From NCBI GenBank assembly GCA_966211335.1, contig CBIHNF010000003.1, positions 124,001 to 188,000 on the forward strand: a stretch of 64,000 bases of DNA, in the 5' to 3' direction. The stretch comes from JAPWJZ01 sp966211335. GTDB lineage: Bacteria > Pseudomonadota > Alphaproteobacteria > Micavibrionales > UBA2020. The position numbers and the translations under genes are program-made. The notes below the pieces were generated by a model. The model saw only the letters and a program-made list of their open reading frames with translations. It did no database searches and was not told the DNA's origin. Positions 35,053 through 43,860 of the stretch are shown piece after piece (the stretch's first letter is position 1; every line of letters begins with the position of its first letter).

Positions 35053-36743
35053 CAGCCCACCATCGGCAAATTCAGGTTTTTTTCGTGCGCGCAGTCGATG
35101 GCTTCTTCATACCCCGCATCCGCATGGCGCATAACGCCGGTGGCAGGGTCATTGGTGAGAACGCGCTTCAGGCGTTCTGCCGCTTCCGGCGTACCGTCCG
35201 CCACCACAACCATGCCGGAGTGCTGGGAGAAACCCATGCCGACGCCGCCGCCATGGTGTAGCGATACCCATGTCGCGCCGCTGGCGGTATTGAGCAGCGC
35301 GTTCAGCAGGGGCCAGTCCGACACAGCGTCGGAGCCGTCTTTCATGCCTTCCGTCTCGCGGTTGGGGCTGGCGACGCTGCCGCTGTCCAGGTGGTCGCGG
35401 CCGATGACGATGGGCGCTTTAACTTCGCCCTTCGCCACCATATCGTTCAGCGCAAGGCCGAGCTTGGCGCGGTCACCAAGGCCGACCCAGCAGATGCGCG
35501 CGGGCAGGCCCTGAAACTTAATACGCTGCTGTGCCATGTCGAGCCAGTTGTGGAGGTGCTTGTTATCCGGCAGCAGCTCCTTCACGCGCGCATCGGTCTT
35601 GAAAATATCTTGCGGGTCGCCGGAGAGCGCCGCCCAGCGGAAGGGGCCGATGCCGCGGCAGAACAGCGGGCGGATGTACGCGGGCACGAAACCTGGGAAG
35701 GCAAAGGCATTCGTCACCCCCTCCTCCTCTGCCATGGCTCGGATGTTGTTGCCGTAGTCGAAAGTCGGCACACCCATGGCGTGGAAATCCAGCATCGCCT
35801 GCACATGCAGCGCCATGGATTTTTTCGCGGCGGCGATCACTTCATCAGGATTCGAGAGACGCTTTTTCTCTGCCTGTTCCCAAGTCCAGCCGAGCGGCAG
35901 GTAACCGTTCAGCGGGTCATGCGCGCTTGTCTGGTCGGTCACCATGTCGGGCTTGAAGCGTTTGTCGGTTTTCGCAAGCGCCGCCAATTTCGGGAAGATT
36001 TCTGCGGCATTGCCGAGCAGGCCGACCGAAATCGCTTCGCCTTTTGCATGCGCGGCCTCGATCATCGCAATTGCCTGCTCGATGCTGGTTGCCTTCTGGT
36101 CAAGATAGCGGGTTGCCAAACGGCGCTCGATGCGGCTCGCCTGGCATTCAACACCGAGCAGCGAGGCGCCGGCCATGGTCGCGGCCAGCGGCTGCGCGCC
36201 CCCCATGCCGCCAAGACCGCCGGTCAAAATCCATTTGCCTTTCAGGTCGCCGTTATAATGCTGGCGGCCGGCCTCGACAAACGTTTCGTAAGTGCCCTGC
36301 ACAATGCCTTGCGTGCCGATGTAAATCCACGACCCCGCGGTCATCTGCCCGTACATCATCAGGCCCTTGGCATCCAGTTCGCGGAAATGTTTCCACGTTG
36401 CCCATTCGGGCACAAGGTTGGAATTGGCGAGCAGCACGCGCGGCGCATTTGCATGCGTCTTGAACACGCCGACCGGTTTGCCGGACTGGATGAGCAGCGT
36501 TTCATCCGCTTCCAGCTTCCGCAGCGTTTCGACGATTTTATCGTAGCAGGCCCAGTTGCGCGCCGCCTTGCCGATGCCGCCGTAGACAACGAGTTCATCG
36601 GGGTTTTCGGCAACGTCTGGATCAAGGTTGTTCATGAGCATCCGCAGCGGCGCTTCCGTCAGCCAGCTTTTCGCGCTGAGCTTCGTGCCATGCGCTGCGC
36701 GGATGATGCGTTTATTGGCGAGGGCTGCGGTGTCTGCGGTCAT
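35052..36743 (-). CDS. hutU: Urocanate hydratase HutU
   Basis: Hydrates urocanate to 4-imidazolone-5-propanoate with a tightly bound NAD, the second step. A 563-residue protein of standard length. Diagnostic stretches are VYGGIGKAARNW, GLGGMGGAQPLAATMAGA, EVQxSRI-type VECQASRIERR, QTSAHDPLNGY, and the conserved Cys in ARICWVGLGD near the C-terminal third. Starts at ATG 36743 with GGGAG upstream. It lies 32 bp after lpd and overlaps hutH. Confidence 0.97.
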   Translation of the reverse strand: MTADTAALANKRIIRAAHGTKLSAKSWLTEAPLRMLMNNLDPDVAENPDELVVYGGIGKAARNWACYDKIVETLRKLEADETLLIQSGKPVGVFKTHANAPRVLLANSNLVPEWATWKHFRELDAKGLMMYGQMTAGSWIYIGTQGIVQGTYETFVEAGRQHYNGDLKGKWILTGGLGGMGGAQPLAATMAGASLLGVECQASRIERRLATRYLDQKATSIEQAIAMIEAAHAKGEAISVGLLGNAAEIFPKLAALAKTDKRFKPDMVTDQTSAHDPLNGYLPLGWTWEQAEKKRLSNPDEVIAAAKKSMALHVQAMLDFHAMGVPTFDYGNNIRAMAEEEGVTNAFAFPGFVPAYIRPLFCRGIGPFRWAALSGDPQDIFKTDARVKELLPDNKHLHNWLDMAQQRIKFQGLPARICWVGLGDRAKLGLALNDMVAKGEVKAPIVIGRDHLDSGSVASPNRETEGMKDGSDAVSDWPLLNALLNTASGATWVSLHHGGGVGMGFSQHSGMVVVADGTPEAAERLKRVLTNDPATGVMRHADAGYEEAIDCAHEKNLNLPMVG

Positions 36744-36775
36744 CGTTCAAAAACTCCCAATTTTGCGGCCGTGCC

Positions 36776-38185
36776 TTAAATATGAATCGCGCGTCCATCC
36801 ACCGCCAGCGCCGCTTCCTTGACCACCTCGTTGAGGGTCGGGTGGGCGTGGCAGGTGCGGGCAATATCTTCGGCGGAAGCGCTGAATTCCATGGCAAGGG
36901 CGATTTCGGCAATCAGCGTGCCGGCTTCGGCGCCGATGATATGGCAGCCAAGAACGCGATCCGTTTTCGCATCGGCGAGGATTTTCACAAAACCATCCGT
37001 CGCATTCATCGCGCGGGCGCGGCCGTTGGCCATGAAGGGGAATTTGCCCGCCTTGTATTCAACGCCGGCTTCCTTCAGCTGCTCTTCCGTTTTGCCGATG
37101 GTGGCAACTTCGGGGAAGGTGTAAACGACGCTCGGGATCGCATCGTAATTGATGTGGCCGGACTGGCCCGCGATGATTTCGGCGCAGACGACGCCTTCAT
37201 CTTCGGCCTTATGCGCCAGCATCGCGCCGCGCACGACGTCGCCGATCGCGTAGATGCCGGGCACATTGGTCTGGAAATGATCGTCAATTTCGACGCGGCC
37301 GCGGTTGTCCATTTTCACGCCCGCCTTGTCGAGGCCGAGGCTGGCGGTGTAGGGGCGGCGGCCGATGGAGAGGAGAACGGTTTCAACCTCCAGCTTTTCA
37401 GGCGAACCACCGGCGGCGGCTTCAAGGTTCAGAGTCACTTTGCCTTTGGCGGTTGCAGCGCCAGTGACTTTGGTGGAGAGCTTGAATTCCATGCCCTGCT
37501 TGGTCATGATTTTTTTCATCTCTTTCGAAATTTCAAGGTCGGAGCCCGGCAGGATGCGGTCCATGAATTCGATGACGGTGACTTTGGCGCCAAGGCGCTG
37601 CCAGACGGTACCCATTTCAAGGCCGATCACGCCGCCGCCGATAACGGCCAAGGTTGCCGGCACTTTTTCCAGCAGCAGCGCACCGGTGGAGGTGACGATC
37701 TGCTTTTCATCGACCGTGACGCCGTTCAGCGGCGTGCTTTCGGAACCGGTCGCGATGACGATGTTCTTGGCATTCACGGTCTGCTTCTTGCCGTCTTTGC
37801 CGGTAATATCCACCACGCCCGGCGCGGAGATGCTGCCGGTGCCAATCAGATGGTCGACCTTGTTCTTCTTGAACAGGAAGGCGATGCCATTGGTATTGGC
37901 AGCGACGACCTTGTCTTTATGGCCCATCATTTTCTTGATGTCGATTTTCGGCGTGCCGACATCGATGCCGATGCCCGCAAAGTCATGCGCCGCATGGGCG
38001 TATTTTTCGGAGACGCTGAGCAGGGCTTTGGAAGGGATGCAGCCGACGTTGAGGCAGGTGCCGCCAAGCGTGCTGTCTTTCTCCACACAAGCGACTTTCA
38101 GGCCCAGTTGCGCCGCGCGAATCGCGCAGACATAGCCGCCGGGACCGGAGCCGATAACCACCACATCGTATTGAGCCGTTGCCAT
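36776..38185 (-). CDS. lpd: Dihydrolipoyl dehydrogenase (E3)
   Basis: FAD enzyme that reoxidises dihydrolipoyl groups of the 2-oxoacid dehydrogenase complexes. The 469-residue protein shows the FAD motif VVVIGSGPGGYVCAIRAAQ, redox cysteines C44 and C49 (GGTCLNVGCIPSK), the NAD motif VIGGGVIGLEMG, and the C-terminal His-Glu dyad (HAHPTLNE). I chose ATG 38185 (MATAQYDVVV), which has AAGGA upstream; a start 3 codons earlier is possible. It is the first gene of the operon with hutU, hutH and hutG, and lies about 1.5 kb from sucB, which needs this subunit. Confidence 0.95.
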   Translation of the reverse strand: MATAQYDVVVIGSGPGGYVCAIRAAQLGLKVACVEKDSTLGGTCLNVGCIPSKALLSVSEKYAHAAHDFAGIGIDVGTPKIDIKKMMGHKDKVVAANTNGIAFLFKKNKVDHLIGTGSISAPGVVDITGKDGKKQTVNAKNIVIATGSESTPLNGVTVDEKQIVTSTGALLLEKVPATLAVIGGGVIGLEMGTVWQRLGAKVTVIEFMDRILPGSDLEISKEMKKIMTKQGMEFKLSTKVTGAATAKGKVTLNLEAAAGGSPEKLEVETVLLSIGRRPYTASLGLDKAGVKMDNRGRVEIDDHFQTNVPGIYAIGDVVRGAMLAHKAEDEGVVCAEIIAGQSGHINYDAIPSVVYTFPEVATIGKTEEQLKEAGVEYKAGKFPFMANGRARAMNATDGFVKILADAKTDRVLGCHIIGAEAGTLIAEIALAMEFSASAEDIARTCHAHPTLNEVVKEAALAVDGRAIHI

Positions 38186-38577
38186 CTTTTTCATCCTTTT
38201 TTTAACGTGGCCAAATTTACTGCAAGGCCATTGGTTTATCGAGTCAATTTGCGCTGCGGGCGATGCGCGATTGAAAATAATTTCAATTATCGTTTGACCC
38301 GAATCGGCCGTTTTGATATTCAGGAGTCTTCGACAAATTTCATCTCCGTGTTGTTGAAGAGTTTCTAGAGAGTGTGTAAAAAAAGAGAAAAGGCCGGGCC
38401 GTAACCCCGGCCTTTTCCAATTTTTGGGAAGGCAAATGCCTGTAATAAAAGCCTTTTCACGCCGCAACGCCTCAAAATACGCCTTGGAAACCAATTGTTT
38501 ATGTTAATGATTTAAGCTTGATATGCCGAAGCCTTTTCGCTTATGGTAACGGCATATTTATAAGGACAGGATCACCG
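38186..38577. promoter_or_regulatory. 392-bp divergent control region between lpd-hut and the zinc-ribbon gene
   Basis: No gene seen. It holds: an operator-like perfect palindrome ATTGAAA-ATAA-TTTCAAT (38270-38287) on the lpd side; three GANTC sites in about 95 bp (around 38231, 38303, 38324); a bidirectional hairpin at 38387-38417; and a promoter candidate for the plus-strand gene, TTGATA (38518-38523), 18 bp, TATGGT (38542-38547). The hairpin separates the two halves. Confidence 0.4.
38387..38417. terminator. Bidirectional terminator-like hairpin
   Basis: AAAAGGCCGGG (38388-38398) pairs with CCCGGCCTTTT (38406-38416). It has A and T runs on both sides, so it could stop transcripts in either direction. 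No annotated gene ends here, so either it insulates two promoters or an unannotated short transcript ends at it. Confidence 0.65.
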
Positions 38578-39549
38578 ATGAAAAAAGCGCGTTTGCAGGA
38601 CGGCCAACTCGTCCTCGCCCATCAGTACAACAAGGCCGCGCATGGCGACAAGCTGTGCTGCGCCGACCCCAACTGCCCCGCGCAAATGACCTTCCGTAGA
38701 GAGACGCTGACGCATGGTGCCGCCGCGGTCCGCTCTGCCTCCTTCGTGTCGAAAGCCGTTGCCGACCACATTACCACCTGCACCGCACATGAAGATTTCG
38801 CCATCATGGCGAAGCAGCAAAAAAGCATCGAGCAAGGGCTGAAGGAAGGCAAGACCATCGTCCTTAACCTCAACATGCAACTCTCCGATGCGTTCAACGC
38901 CGCAGCGCTTCCGTCCGACCTTATTGGCCAAGCGAGCACGGCCGAGAAATCCAACTACGTCACCGCGCCCGTCAAAAGCGTCGAAGACCTGCTGCACCTC
39001 AAAACCGTGATCGAGGAAAAGGGTGGCGCGGCCGGCCTTGCGAAAACCGTGGTGAACTACAAGGGCAAGACGATGCCCATCAACGAATTCATCATCGACA
39101 GCAAAGATAAATTCCGCGCCCTGCTCAACAAAATGTACAAGAGCGTCGACAAAGCCGCGCCCGGTGCGGAAATTACCGAATTCCCGCGCCTGATCGAATT
39201 CCGCGCGACGCAGAACACCAAGAATTCAGAGCGCGGCGCCATTCGCGGCACCCCAACGACCTTCGTGAAGGAAGGCGGCAACCGCCTTGTGCTGCTGCAG
39301 AAAGCCGAAGTGCCGAAGGAATTCGAGCGCACCTTACGCGGTGAGAACGTGCATATCATCGCCGAGCCGAAACTGAACTATGCCGAGGCGAAAGCCGTGC
39401 TGGGACGCCTGAAGCGCGAGCGCGAACAGACCGTCTTCCTCAACCTTCGCTGGAACGTCGTCGGCGCCCACCAGTTCACGCCCATCGAAACGCCGGAAGC
39501 CAAACCCCAGCCCAAAAAGCCGGAACCGCCGACGTCGTTGTTTGGATAG
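38578..39549 (+). CDS. Protein of unknown function with an N-terminal zinc-ribbon-like segment
   Basis: A 323-residue cytoplasmic protein. Residues 20-70 contain C27, C28 and C33 (KLCCADPNCPAQMTFRR) and then H64-x3-C68, a layout like the zinc ribbon at the N-terminus of CoiA-type proteins. The remainder is a charged alpha/beta region with LVLLQKAEVPKEFERTLRG and FLNLRWNVVGAHQF, and it ends in a Pro-rich tail (PKKPEPPTSLFG). I set the start at ATG 38578 after AAGGACAGG; an earlier in-frame TTG has no ribosome binding site. It stands alone between terminators. I do not recognise the main domain. Confidence 0.75.
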   Translation: MKKARLQDGQLVLAHQYNKAAHGDKLCCADPNCPAQMTFRRETLTHGAAAVRSASFVSKAVADHITTCTAHEDFAIMAKQQKSIEQGLKEGKTIVLNLNMQLSDAFNAAALPSDLIGQASTAEKSNYVTAPVKSVEDLLHLKTVIEEKGGAAGLAKTVVNYKGKTMPINEFIIDSKDKFRALLNKMYKSVDKAAPGAEITEFPRLIEFRATQNTKNSERGAIRGTPTTFVKEGGNRLVLLQKAEVPKEFERTLRGENVHIIAEPKLNYAEAKAVLGRLKREREQTVFLNLRWNVVGAHQFTPIETPEAKPQPKKPEPPTSLFG

Positions 39550-39559
39550 GCCCTTCTTT

Positions 39560-39635
39560 GTCATCCTGAACGAAGTGAAGGATCTCCCTTCTCTTCGCGA
39601 CACAAAGGGAGATTCTTCGCTCCGCTCAGAATGAC
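39560..39635. repeat. Palindromic REP-like element
   Basis: A 31-bp left arm (39560-39590, beginning GTCATCCTGAACGAAG) and its inverted right arm (39605-39635, whose complement begins GTCATTCTGAGCGGAG) match at 26 of 31 positions. The five differences are all transitions, so an RNA copy would still pair through G-U. The 14-base loop is unpaired. This sequence type resembles a palindromic repeat that I have seen scattered in many unrelated bacterial genomes. Only one copy was noticed in the window. Confidence 0.7.
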
Positions 39636-39640
39636 AGCGC

Positions 39641-39677
39641 AAAAAAAAGCCCCGCATCGCTGCGGGGCTTTTTTTTG
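39641..39677. terminator. Bidirectional intrinsic terminator
   Basis: AAGCCCCGCA (39647-39656), loop TCGC, TGCGGGGCTT (39661-39670), flanked by A8 and T8 runs. It separates the convergent zinc-ribbon gene and sucB and can terminate both. Confidence 0.9.
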
Positions 39678-39689
39678 ATTCAATTCAAA

Positions 39690-40907
39690 TCAAACATCCA
39701 GCAACAACCGCTGCGGATCCTCGATCGCGTCCTTGACGCGGACGAGGAAGCTGACTGCTTCCTTGCCGTCGATGATGCGGTGGTCGTAGGAGAGGGCGAG
39801 GTACATCATGGGACGCACCACGATCTGGCCATTCACGACAACCGGGCGTTCCTTCGTCGCATGCATGCCCAGAATCGCGGACTGCGGCGGGTTGATGATG
39901 GGCGTCGACATCATGGAGCCGAAGACGCCGCCGTTGGTGATGGTGAAGGTGCCGCCGGACATTTCTTCGAGGCTGACCTTGCCGTCACGGGCGCGCGCGC
40001 CGAAATCGCCGATTTCTTTCTCGATTTTGGCAAAGCCTTTTCCATCCGCATCGCGCACGACGGGGACGATGAGGCCGTTCGGGGTCGAAACCGCGACGCC
40101 GATGTCGTAGTAGTTTTTATAGACGATATCCTGACCGTCGATTTCCGCGTTCACGGCGGGGAAATCTTTCAGCGCCTGAATGGCGGCTTTGACAAAGAAA
40201 GACATGAAGCCGAGCTTCGTGCCGTGTTTCTTCTCGAAGCTTTCCTTGTACTGGTTGCGCAGGGCCATGACGTGGCTCATGTCGACCTCGTTAAAGGTCG
40301 TCAGCATGGCGGCGGTGTTCTGCGCTTCTTTCAGGCGTTCCGCAATGCGCTGGCGGAGGCGCGTCATGCGGACGCGTTCTTCCCGTTCTGCGTTATTGCG
40401 CGGGCCGGAGGGTTGCGCAGGAGCTTTTGCGGCAGGCGTTGCGGCAGGGGCGTTCAGCGCCTCCAGCACGTCGCCCTTGGTCAGGCGGCCGTCTTTGCCG
40501 GTGCCGGCGATGCCAGCGGTATCAACTTTTTTGTCATCCACCAGCTTGCGCACGGCGGGCGAGAGGAAGGTGTCGTTGCTGTTGCTGGTGGGTTTTGCCG
40601 CAACCTGCGCCGCCTTGGGCGCTTCGGTTTTGGCGGGAGCATCTGCTTTGGCGGGTTTTGCGCCGGCCGCGCCTTCGGTGATCAGGCCGAGAACAGCGCC
40701 GACGGAGACGTTGGAGCCCGTCTGCACCTTAATTTCCTTCAGCACGCCTGCCGATTTCGCGTTCACTTCCAGCGTGACTTTATCGGTCTCCAGCTCGACC
40801 AGCGGCTCATCGACCGCGATGCTGTCGCCGATTTTTTTCAGCCATTTCGCAACTGTCGCTTCCTTGACGGATTCGCCGAGCGCGGGGACGAGGATTTCGG
40901 TGGCCAT
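39690..40907 (-). CDS. sucB: 2-oxoglutarate dehydrogenase E2, dihydrolipoyl succinyltransferase
   Basis: Core subunit of the 2-oxoglutarate dehydrogenase complex; moves the succinyl group from lipoate to CoA. The 405-residue protein has one lipoyl domain (lipoyl lysine K43 in LETDKVTLEV), an Ala/Pro/Lys linker, a peripheral-subunit-binding domain (about 120-155, FLSPAVRKLVDDKKVD) and the catalytic domain with the closing ALSYDHRIIDGKEA (catalytic His). The start at ATG 40907 (MATEILVPALGESV) has GGAAA upstream. It is the last gene of the mdh-sucCDAB cluster, 4 bp after sucA, and ends at a strong terminator. Confidence 0.96.
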   Translation of the reverse strand: MATEILVPALGESVKEATVAKWLKKIGDSIAVDEPLVELETDKVTLEVNAKSAGVLKEIKVQTGSNVSVGAVLGLITEGAAGAKPAKADAPAKTEAPKAAQVAAKPTSNSNDTFLSPAVRKLVDDKKVDTAGIAGTGKDGRLTKGDVLEALNAPAATPAAKAPAQPSGPRNNAEREERVRMTRLRQRIAERLKEAQNTAAMLTTFNEVDMSHVMALRNQYKESFEKKHGTKLGFMSFFVKAAIQALKDFPAVNAEIDGQDIVYKNYYDIGVAVSTPNGLIVPVVRDADGKGFAKIEKEIGDFGARARDGKVSLEEMSGGTFTITNGGVFGSMMSTPIINPPQSAILGMHATKERPVVVNGQIVVRPMMYLALSYDHRIIDGKEAVSFLVRVKDAIEDPQRLLLDV

Positions 40908-40911
40908 ACTA

Positions 40912-43797
40912 TTATTTTCCTTCCAGTGTGAGGGCGTCATTGAGCAGTGCTTCCTGCTCGGCGTTATGTGTTTTCAGGGATCCCGTGGCAGGCGCGGCGC
41001 CGGCAGGGCGGCCCACATAGCGCGGGCGGCCGGCCTTATGCTTAATGTCCTTCAAGACGCCTTCGATGCGGCGGTCGAGGAAGTTCCAGGCGCCCTGGTT
41101 CTCCGGCTCTTCCTGGCACCAGACGATGTCGGCATCGGGGTATTTTTTCAGCTCTTCGCCGAGCGGCTTGTCGGGGAAGGGATAGAACTGCTCGATGCGG
41201 ACGAGCGCGACGTTATTGACGCCCCGCTTTTCCCGCGCTTCCAGCAGATCGTAATAGACCTTGCCGCTGCACAGCACGACGCGTTTCACGGCTTTATCGA
41301 GCTTGTTCGTTTCCGGCAGCACGCGGCGGAAGCGCGCCTCGCCCGTGAAGGCGGAGATCGGGGAGACGCAGAGCTTGTGACGCAGCAGCGATTTCGGCGT
41401 CATGATGATCAGGGGTTTCCTGAAGTCACGGCGCAGCTGGCGGCGGAGGGCATGGAAATAGTTCGCGGGGGTCGAGCAGTTGAGCACCTGCCAGTTGTCT
41501 TCAGCCGACAGCTGCAGGAAACGCTCCAAACGGCCGGAGGAGTGTTCCGGCCCCTGCCCTTCATAGCCATGCGGCAGGAGGAGGACGAGGCCCGACATGC
41601 GCAGCCATTTCGTTTCGGCGGAAGCGATGAACTGGTCGATGATGACCTGCGCGCCGTTGACGAAGTCGCCGAACTGGCCTTCCCACAGCACAAGGGCGTT
41701 GGGGTTGGCCTGCGAATAGCCGTATTCAAAGCCCAGCACGGCGGCTTCCGACAGCGGGCTGTCATGCACTTCAAACTTCGCTTGGCCCGGGTCGATATTA
41801 TTGAGCGGGATATAGCGGAATTCGTTCTTCTGGTCGATCAGCGCCGCGTGGCGCTGGGAGAAGGTGCCGCGGCCACAGTCCTGCCCGGAGAGGCGAACGC
41901 GGTGGCCTTCACAAGCGAGCGCGCCATAGGCGAGCGCTTCCGCCGTTGCCCAGTCGAAACCTTCGCCGGTTTCGAACATTTTCTTCTTCGCTTCCAGCTG
42001 GCGGGCGATTTTGGGGTTGAGGTCGAAGCCTTCCGGCACCGAGGTAATCGCCTTGCCGATTTTCTGCGCAAGTTCCGGCGTGACGGAAGTTTCGCCGGAG
42101 CGTTCTTCGCCATAGGCCTGCTTCAGCCCCGTCCAGCCGCCTTCCAGCATGTCGGCGCGGTTCGGCTTGTAGCTGGTGGCCGCCTGGAATTCTTTTTCAA
42201 GGCTGGCGGTGAAGTCGCTGTAGATTTTATCCGCAGCTTCTTTCGTCAGCGTGCCTTCCGCGACAAGGCGGTCGGCGTAGATGGTGCGTGTCGTCGGCTT
42301 GCTCTTGATGACCTGATACATCTGCGGCTGCGTGAATGCGGGCTCGTCCGATTCATTGTGGCCGTGGCGGCGGTAGCAGACGATGTCGAGGAAGACGTCT
42401 TTCTTGAAGGTCTGACGGTATTCAACCGCCATGCGCGATACGTGCATGACCGCTTCCACATCATCCCCGTTCACATGGAAGATGGGCGACTGGATCATTT
42501 TGGCGACGTCCGTGCAGTAGTTTCCGGAGCGCGAATAGAGCGGCGCGGTCGTAAAGCCGATCTGGTTGTTAATGACGACGTGGATCGTGCCGCCGACGCG
42601 GTAGCCCGGCAGGTCCGACATCATGAGCGTTTCAGGGACAATGCCCTGACCGGACAGCGCGGCGTCACCATGAATCAAAATCGGCATCACGGCGAGGCGG
42701 TCGTTGTCTTTACGGATTGCCTGTTTGGCACGGACTTTGCCGACGACGACGGGGTCGACGAATTCAAGGTGCGACGGGTTGGGGACGAGCGAGAGGTGGA
42801 CGTTTTCACCGCCGAAGTCGCGGTCGCTGGAGGTGCCAAGGTGATATTTCACGTCGCCCGAACCCTGCACGTCATTCGGCTTCGCAGGCGTGCCCTGGAA
42901 TTCCGAGAACATGGCGGTGAAGGATTTGGAGAGAACGTTGGTGAGCACGTTCAGGCGGCCGCGGTGCGCCATGCCGAAGGCGACTTCGCGGATGCCGAGC
43001 TCCGCGCCGCGGCGGATGACTTCTTCAATCGCGGGGATGGTGCTTTCGCCGCCTTCGAGACCGAAGCGCTTGGTGCCGGTGAATTTGGTGTCGAGGAATT
43101 TTTCAAAACCTTCAGCTGCTGTGAGGCGCGTCAGGAAATGAGTCTTCTCTTCCTTGTTGAAGGGGGTGTTGTTCAGCGATTTTTCAAAGCGCTCCTGCAG
43201 CCAGGCGCGCTGGCCGGGGTCTTGAATGTGCATGAATTCGACGCCGACGGTGCCGCAGTAAGTTTTCTGCATGATGTCGATGATCTGGCGCAGCGTCGCA
43301 CGTTCCTGACCGAAAGCGCCGTTCAGGTAAATTTCGCGGTCCATATCGGCTTCCGAAAAGCCATAGGTCTGGGGTTCCAGATCGGGGTGATGGCGCTTTT
43401 CGGTGAGGCCGAGCGGGTCGAGGTTCGCGAGCAGATGGCCACGCACGCGGTAGGAGCGGATGAGCAGCAGCGCGCGCACGGCATCCGTCACGGCAGCTTT
43501 GGAATCGCCCACAACCGGGCCTGCGGCAGGTTTTTTATCGTCTTTTTTGGCTTTGGCAATGTCATCGGTATTCGCGGCGCCGGAAGAAAGCACGGCGTTG
43601 ATTTTTTCCGCGCTGGGCTTCCAGCTGGCGCCCTTCAATTCGCCGACCAGCAGTTTCGCGTCATCGCCGAGGCTGCCGAAGAGGTCTGACCAGCTGCTAT
43701 CAATGCTGGAAGGGTTCTTGGCGTATTTGGCGTAAAGGTCGGCGATATAGTCGGGGTCTGCTGCGGAGAGGAAGCTGAGGGCGTCGCGTTGTGACAT
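40912..43797 (-). CDS. sucA: 2-oxoglutarate dehydrogenase E1 component
   Basis: Thiamine-diphosphate enzyme that decarboxylates 2-oxoglutarate and succinylates the lipoyl group of SucB. At 961 residues it has normal length. The N-terminal E2-binding segment (FLSAADPDYIADLY...PSSIDSSWSDLF) is followed by FGMAHRGRLNVL, HGDAALSGQG, VVINNQIGFTT and CYRRHGHNESDEPAFTQP, the signatures of ThDP binding. The C-terminal part contains RHAALIDQ and GYEGQGPEHSS. It lies 63 bp after sucD; that gap contains a GC-rich hairpin. Confidence 0.96.
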   Translation of the reverse strand: MSQRDALSFLSAADPDYIADLYAKYAKNPSSIDSSWSDLFGSLGDDAKLLVGELKGASWKPSAEKINAVLSSGAANTDDIAKAKKDDKKPAAGPVVGDSKAAVTDAVRALLLIRSYRVRGHLLANLDPLGLTEKRHHPDLEPQTYGFSEADMDREIYLNGAFGQERATLRQIIDIMQKTYCGTVGVEFMHIQDPGQRAWLQERFEKSLNNTPFNKEEKTHFLTRLTAAEGFEKFLDTKFTGTKRFGLEGGESTIPAIEEVIRRGAELGIREVAFGMAHRGRLNVLTNVLSKSFTAMFSEFQGTPAKPNDVQGSGDVKYHLGTSSDRDFGGENVHLSLVPNPSHLEFVDPVVVGKVRAKQAIRKDNDRLAVMPILIHGDAALSGQGIVPETLMMSDLPGYRVGGTIHVVINNQIGFTTAPLYSRSGNYCTDVAKMIQSPIFHVNGDDVEAVMHVSRMAVEYRQTFKKDVFLDIVCYRRHGHNESDEPAFTQPQMYQVIKSKPTTRTIYADRLVAEGTLTKEAADKIYSDFTASLEKEFQAATSYKPNRADMLEGGWTGLKQAYGEERSGETSVTPELAQKIGKAITSVPEGFDLNPKIARQLEAKKKMFETGEGFDWATAEALAYGALACEGHRVRLSGQDCGRGTFSQRHAALIDQKNEFRYIPLNNIDPGQAKFEVHDSPLSEAAVLGFEYGYSQANPNALVLWEGQFGDFVNGAQVIIDQFIASAETKWLRMSGLVLLLPHGYEGQGPEHSSGRLERFLQLSAEDNWQVLNCSTPANYFHALRRQLRRDFRKPLIIMTPKSLLRHKLCVSPISAFTGEARFRRVLPETNKLDKAVKRVVLCSGKVYYDLLEAREKRGVNNVALVRIEQFYPFPDKPLGEELKKYPDADIVWCQEEPENQGAWNFLDRRIEGVLKDIKHKAGRPRYVGRPAGAAPATGSLKTHNAEQEALLNDALTLEGK

Positions 43798-43820
43798 TTT
43801 TTTTCTTCTGTTGGCGTTGA

Positions 43821-43848
43821 CCGCCGCGCCGATGGGCTGGCGCGGCGG
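43821..43848 (-). promoter_or_regulatory. GC-rich hairpin between sucD and sucA
   Basis: CCGCCGCGCC (43821-43830) and GGCGCGGCGG (43839-43848) form a perfect 10-bp stem with an 8-base loop in the 63-bp sucD-sucA gap. No T-run follows on the minus strand, so it is not a terminator; a role in mRNA stability or processing is plausible. Confidence 0.5.
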
Positions 43849-43860
43849 CTTTAGATAGCT

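Noticed and set aside
36782..38368. A plus-strand open frame of 528 codons opposite lpd
   Set aside because: It is the complement of lpd; the lpd redox and nucleotide motifs are intact on the other strand.
40180..43689. A plus-strand open frame of 1169 codons opposite sucB and sucA
   Set aside because: It is antisense to two unmistakable TCA-cycle genes. Its composition (Arg, Gly, Ala, His rich) is what the complement of GC-rich coding DNA gives, and it shows no domain.
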